Source of the DNA: Runella sp. CRIBMP
Lineage (GTDB): Bacteria; Bacteroidota; Bacteroidia; Cytophagales; Spirosomataceae
NCBI RefSeq assembly: GCF_009905605.1
Contig: NZ_JAAAKZ010000015.1
Span: forward strand, 1-64,000
DNA length: 64,000 bases
Direction of reading: 5' to 3'
The notes under the pieces are model-generated. The model saw only the letters and a program-made list of their open reading frames with translations. It ran no database searches and was not told the origin of the DNA. Position 1 is the stretch's first letter. Every line of letters starts with the position of its first letter. Below are positions 61,061 through 64,000 of the stretch, piece after piece. The translations under genes were made by a program, and so were the position numbers.

Positions 61061-64000
61061 ATGAGCATATTGTCTACATGGGTTTGTTATACACCCCGTG
61101 CTTTTCGAACCCTCTTAGTTATCAGTTTATTAATTATGACTTATAGCTTGGATTGTCGAGCTCAAGTGAGCGGTACAGTCTTCTATGATTTTGACGCAAA
61201 TGGCCTCCAAACACTCGTATCTCCTACCGAAGCTGGAGTAGCCTCCGTGGGGGTACGAATCTTTGTCAATAATAACAATCAGCCCTTGGTTACACAAACC
61301 GACACAGCTGGTCATTATGCTTTTACGAGCCAACAGGTACCTATCGGCTCCGCTGTCAGGGTAGAGTTTTTTAATCTACCCGAGACATTTTCCGTTAGTT
61401 CAACTGGCCCTCAAAAAGGCACTGAAGTCCAATTTGTGCAAGCCCCTGCATCCGATGTCAACCTTGGTATTTTCAACAATGATGAGTTTTGTGGTATCGT
61501 CAGTGAGGTTTCGGTCGTTACGGCCTGCTACTCCATGGGCGATCCTCTCAAAAATGGCAGCGCTAGCGATGACCCCGCCCTGGTACTGTTTGGTTACGAT
61601 GCTGATGGTGAAGGAGGAGCGCCGTCGGGGCCGCCTATGGAAAAACTGACCAATGCTGACAAAATCGGAGCAACTTGGATTTCGGCCTATCAGCGCTCAT
61701 CCAACTCTCTACTCTTAGGGGCCATCACCCGTCGTCACGTAGGCCTCGGCCCGCTGGGTACAGGCGGTTTCTATTCCATTGATCTCAAAAACCGCGTCGT
61801 CTCTAATTTTATTGATGTTAAAACTATCGGTATTGATACTGGCCCTGCCCCTCACATTGACCCCACTACGGGACTCAATATACTCCCTGCCGACAAACTA
61901 GCCCGCAGCCGCGACTCACTTGCGTTTCATGTAGCAGCGAAAGTAGGTATGGGGGGGGCTCAACTATCTGTTTATCAGGACACTTTATTTTTGATTAATT
62001 TATACGATAGAAAACTATACAGTTTTTCAGTGCAGAAACCGCTAAAAGCTCCCGCCAACATGGCAGAAGCACAAACCAGGTCTTTTCAAATCCCGAACCC
62101 CGGCTGTTCAAACAATGAATTTGCACCCTGGGCACTTAAATACTACCGTGGTAAGCTCTATGTAGGAGTGGTATGTACGGCCGAAACCTCGCAAAAGAAA
62201 AGCGATTTGAAGGCAGCTATCTATGAGTTTGACCCCAAAAGCACCGCTTTTAAAAGTATCTTTGAATTTGGGCTTGACTACCCTCGTGGACCCATTGATA
62301 GTACGCCAGGATGCGACACCATCAACGGATGGCAGCCTTGGACCAACGTTTTTCCCAAACAATGCAACTATCCAGCGGGGAGTGCAGATCCTGTTTCGGC
62401 ATTTGCCATTTATCCACAGCCAATTTTATCCGATATAGAATTTGATGATGATGGTGCGTTACTTATTGGATTTATGGACCGGCTTGGCTTACAAACAGGA
62501 CAAAATCAACCTGGTATTGCGGTGGATGACACCTTGAATTATTATGGGTTTATGAGCGGCGACTTAATCAGAGCTCAGTATAATACCGACGGCACATACA
62601 CTTTAGAAAACAACGGAAAGTCTGGTAATTTACAAGGTTACAGCGTCAACACCAATTCAGGTCCCGGCGGGGGGGAATTTTTCGGTGCAGATTACTGGCT
62701 CAATAGCAGTAACGAAGTAGGACACCAAGAAATTACCAACGGAGCAATGCTCAAAATAGCGGGCATACCAGAAGTATTGACTTCAGCCATGGACCCTATA
62801 CATGGGGTGTATTTGTCTACTGGTTTTATTGCCTTCGACACCAAAACGGGCAAACGAAACCGGAGTTTCTCTGTTTATTCACTCAACCCTGGCACATTGG
62901 GCAAATCTGGTGGCGTAGGTGACTTAGCGAGAATTTGTGAGCCCGCTCCGCTCGAAATCGGGAACAAAGTGTGGTTTGATGCCAACAAAGATGGCATACA
63001 GACTCCCAATGAAGTGCCGCTTGACAATATTATTATCACCCTCCACGACATGCAAAATGGCGGGACTGAAGTAGCCCGCGATACCACAGCCAACGGCGGA
63101 CATTATTATTTTAATGACACAAACGTAATGGGTGGATTGAAACGAAAACATGCCTACGAAATTCGGATTGACCTGAATCAGAAAATTCCAACTTCGGTAC
63201 TGGACACCCTTCACGCCAATGACGGGCTTCAGGGACAAACCGTCAAACTGATTGATACCTTAACGATTTCGCCACTACGGGTAACGGGAGATAGCCAAAA
63301 TTTCCTTCGTGATTCTGATGCTGAACTCAACAATGATTCAACCCAAATAGTAGTAAAAGTAACGACAGGCGATGACTCCCAAAACAACTACACTTTTGAT
63401 ATTGGAATGACAATTGAAGAAAAAATTGATCTGGAAATCAAAAAACGCGTTATCGGAAATTGTGTACATGAAGTAGGCGATGAAGTTACGTTTGAAATAG
63501 TGGTTCGAAATGCCGCTATGACTTCAGCGGCCATTGCCGATAGTGTGATGATTGTAGATACCCTGGTTAGCAATCTAAGCTTTGTCAATTTCAGCGCAAG
63601 CAAAGGAACCTACAACCCATCAACACACATCTGGGGACCGTTCTCAATGCAGCCTGGTGAGTCGGACACCTTGACCATAACGGCCAAAATCAATACAACT
63701 AACAGCTTCAAAGGTGGTTTTTTGAGCAATCAGGCCGAAGTTATCAAGGCCATAGGAATCGATGTAGATTCTGAGCCCAATAACTCTGATAAGACCGAAG
63801 ATGATTATGCCATTGCCTACGTAAGTGTACCAATACCCATTTGTACATCCCGCAAAGACACCCTGATTATAAAGGCCCCTGACGGCTTTGCGTCTTATCA
63901 ATGGTTTAAAGATGGGGTCGAAATCACAGGAGCCACTGCCCAAACTTTATCAGTACATGAACCTGGAAACTACACTGTTAAAGTCGAGTCGGGCCAATGT
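61061..64000 (+). CDS. Large secreted SdrD-B/DUF11-type surface protein, partial (runs off right edge)
   Basis: 980 codons are open from the ATG to the window edge in one frame. The N-terminal signal (~15-40, TLLVISLLIMTYSLDCRAQ) is followed by an SdrD-B-like domain (VSGTVFYDFDANGLQ). A ~450-residue beta-propeller-like region comes next, with repeated DxKNRVVSNF, SFQIPNPGC and YEFDPKSTAF strands. A second SdrD-B-like domain (IGNKVWFDANKDGIQTPNE) is at ~630-720. A DUF11-like domain (VTFEIVVRNAAMTSAAIADSV) lies at ~800-900. The edge falls in an Ig/PKD-like domain (YQWFKDGVEITGATAQTL). The C-terminus, possibly a type IX secretion or gliding-motility sorting domain, is outside. It is expected to be exposed on or released from the cell surface. 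Confidence 0.85.
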   Translation, partial: MSILSTWVCYTPRAFRTLLVISLLIMTYSLDCRAQVSGTVFYDFDANGLQTLVSPTEAGVASVGVRIFVNNNNQPLVTQTDTAGHYAFTSQQVPIGSAVRVEFFNLPETFSVSSTGPQKGTEVQFVQAPASDVNLGIFNNDEFCGIVSEVSVVTACYSMGDPLKNGSASDDPALVLFGYDADGEGGAPSGPPMEKLTNADKIGATWISAYQRSSNSLLLGAITRRHVGLGPLGTGGFYSIDLKNRVVSNFIDVKTIGIDTGPAPHIDPTTGLNILPADKLARSRDSLAFHVAAKVGMGGAQLSVYQDTLFLINLYDRKLYSFSVQKPLKAPANMAEAQTRSFQIPNPGCSNNEFAPWALKYYRGKLYVGVVCTAETSQKKSDLKAAIYEFDPKSTAFKSIFEFGLDYPRGPIDSTPGCDTINGWQPWTNVFPKQCNYPAGSADPVSAFAIYPQPILSDIEFDDDGALLIGFMDRLGLQTGQNQPGIAVDDTLNYYGFMSGDLIRAQYNTDGTYTLENNGKSGNLQGYSVNTNSGPGGGEFFGADYWLNSSNEVGHQEITNGAMLKIAGIPEVLTSAMDPIHGVYLSTGFIAFDTKTGKRNRSFSVYSLNPGTLGKSGGVGDLARICEPAPLEIGNKVWFDANKDGIQTPNEVPLDNIIITLHDMQNGGTEVARDTTANGGHYYFNDTNVMGGLKRKHAYEIRIDLNQKIPTSVLDTLHANDGLQGQTVKLIDTLTISPLRVTGDSQNFLRDSDAELNNDSTQIVVKVTTGDDSQNNYTFDIGMTIEEKIDLEIKKRVIGNCVHEVGDEVTFEIVVRNAAMTSAAIADSVMIVDTLVSNLSFVNFSASKGTYNPSTHIWGPFSMQPGESDTLTITAKINTTNSFKGGFLSNQAEVIKAIGIDVDSEPNNSDKTEDDYAIAYVSVPIPICTSRKDTLIIKAPDGFASYQWFKDGVEITGATAQTLSVHEPGNYTVKVESGQC

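Noticed and set aside
1-64000. tRNA, rRNA, CRISPR arrays, riboswitches and complete insertion sequences
   Set aside because: No cloverleaf-like tRNA ends, no regularly spaced repeats, no transposase frame with terminal repeats and no recognisable riboswitch core were seen on reading. A covariance-model scan could not be run.

Overview
The window looks like a chromosomal segment of a Bacteroidota bacterium of the order Cytophagales, most like Runella and its relatives in Spirosomataceae. The evidence is a TonB-type receptor with a carboxypeptidase-regulatory N-terminus, a LytS/LytTR two-component pair, a lipidated TamA variant (TamL) fused in operon with TamB, a DUF6600 protein, an SdrD-B/DUF11 type large secreted protein, promoters close to the Bacteroidota pattern TTTG-N(19-22)-TAnnTTTG, and starts without Shine-Dalgarno sequences. 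No tRNA, rRNA, CRISPR array or complete insertion sequence was seen.

Layout. 1-6.7 kb: the 5' part of an ApbE-like gene running off the left edge, an outer-membrane beta-barrel receptor, a divergent LytS-LytTR pair and a DUF6600 protein. 6.9-10.7 kb: an M14 zinc carboxypeptidase, an MBL-fold hydrolase and purQ. 10.7-21.4 kb, minus strand: TamL-TamB, a LolA-like protein, pyruvate dehydrogenase E1 beta and a cytochrome P450. 21.6-26 kb: an OmpA-family lipoprotein, an AT-rich island bounded by two 49/51-identical copies of the ompA terminator, then an S41 protease. 26-31.7 kb: SDR oxidoreductase, M20 amidohydrolase, nadD and the acpP-fabF-rnc operon. 31.7-40.7 kb: accessory genes, including a very large DUF4011-type SF1 helicase overlapping a two-TM membrane protein, a PIN-domain toxin-antitoxin pair, a GNAT protein and a VanZ protein.

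40.8-55.5 kb holds an almost complete branched-chain amino acid pathway on the minus strand. In transcription order it is ilvD, ilvB, ilvN, a membrane protein, a methyltransferase, ilvC, ilvA, a small protein, an AraC-type regulator, leuC, leuD, leuA/cimA and leuB. The most striking signal lies just upstream of ilvD. It is an 18-residue leader peptide (MFANIIVVVVVILCTQTV) with nine consecutive Ile/Val/Leu codons, followed by mutually exclusive antiterminator (11 bp) and terminator (11 bp plus U6) stems. That is a complete transcription attenuator, with a near-consensus promoter directly upstream.

55.8-60.2 kb: a SemiSWEET sugar transporter, then pyk and priA. A 0.9-kb AT-rich stretch with a decayed coding remnant follows. 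The window ends inside a secreted multidomain protein of more than 980 residues with SdrD-B-like, DUF11-like and Ig-like modules.

Housekeeping and amino-acid genes are ordinary in content. The accessory interest is concentrated at 22.5-24.2 kb (island of gene remnants), 33.7-39.8 kb (helicase, channel-like protein and toxin-antitoxin pair) and 55.38-55.56 kb (attenuator).
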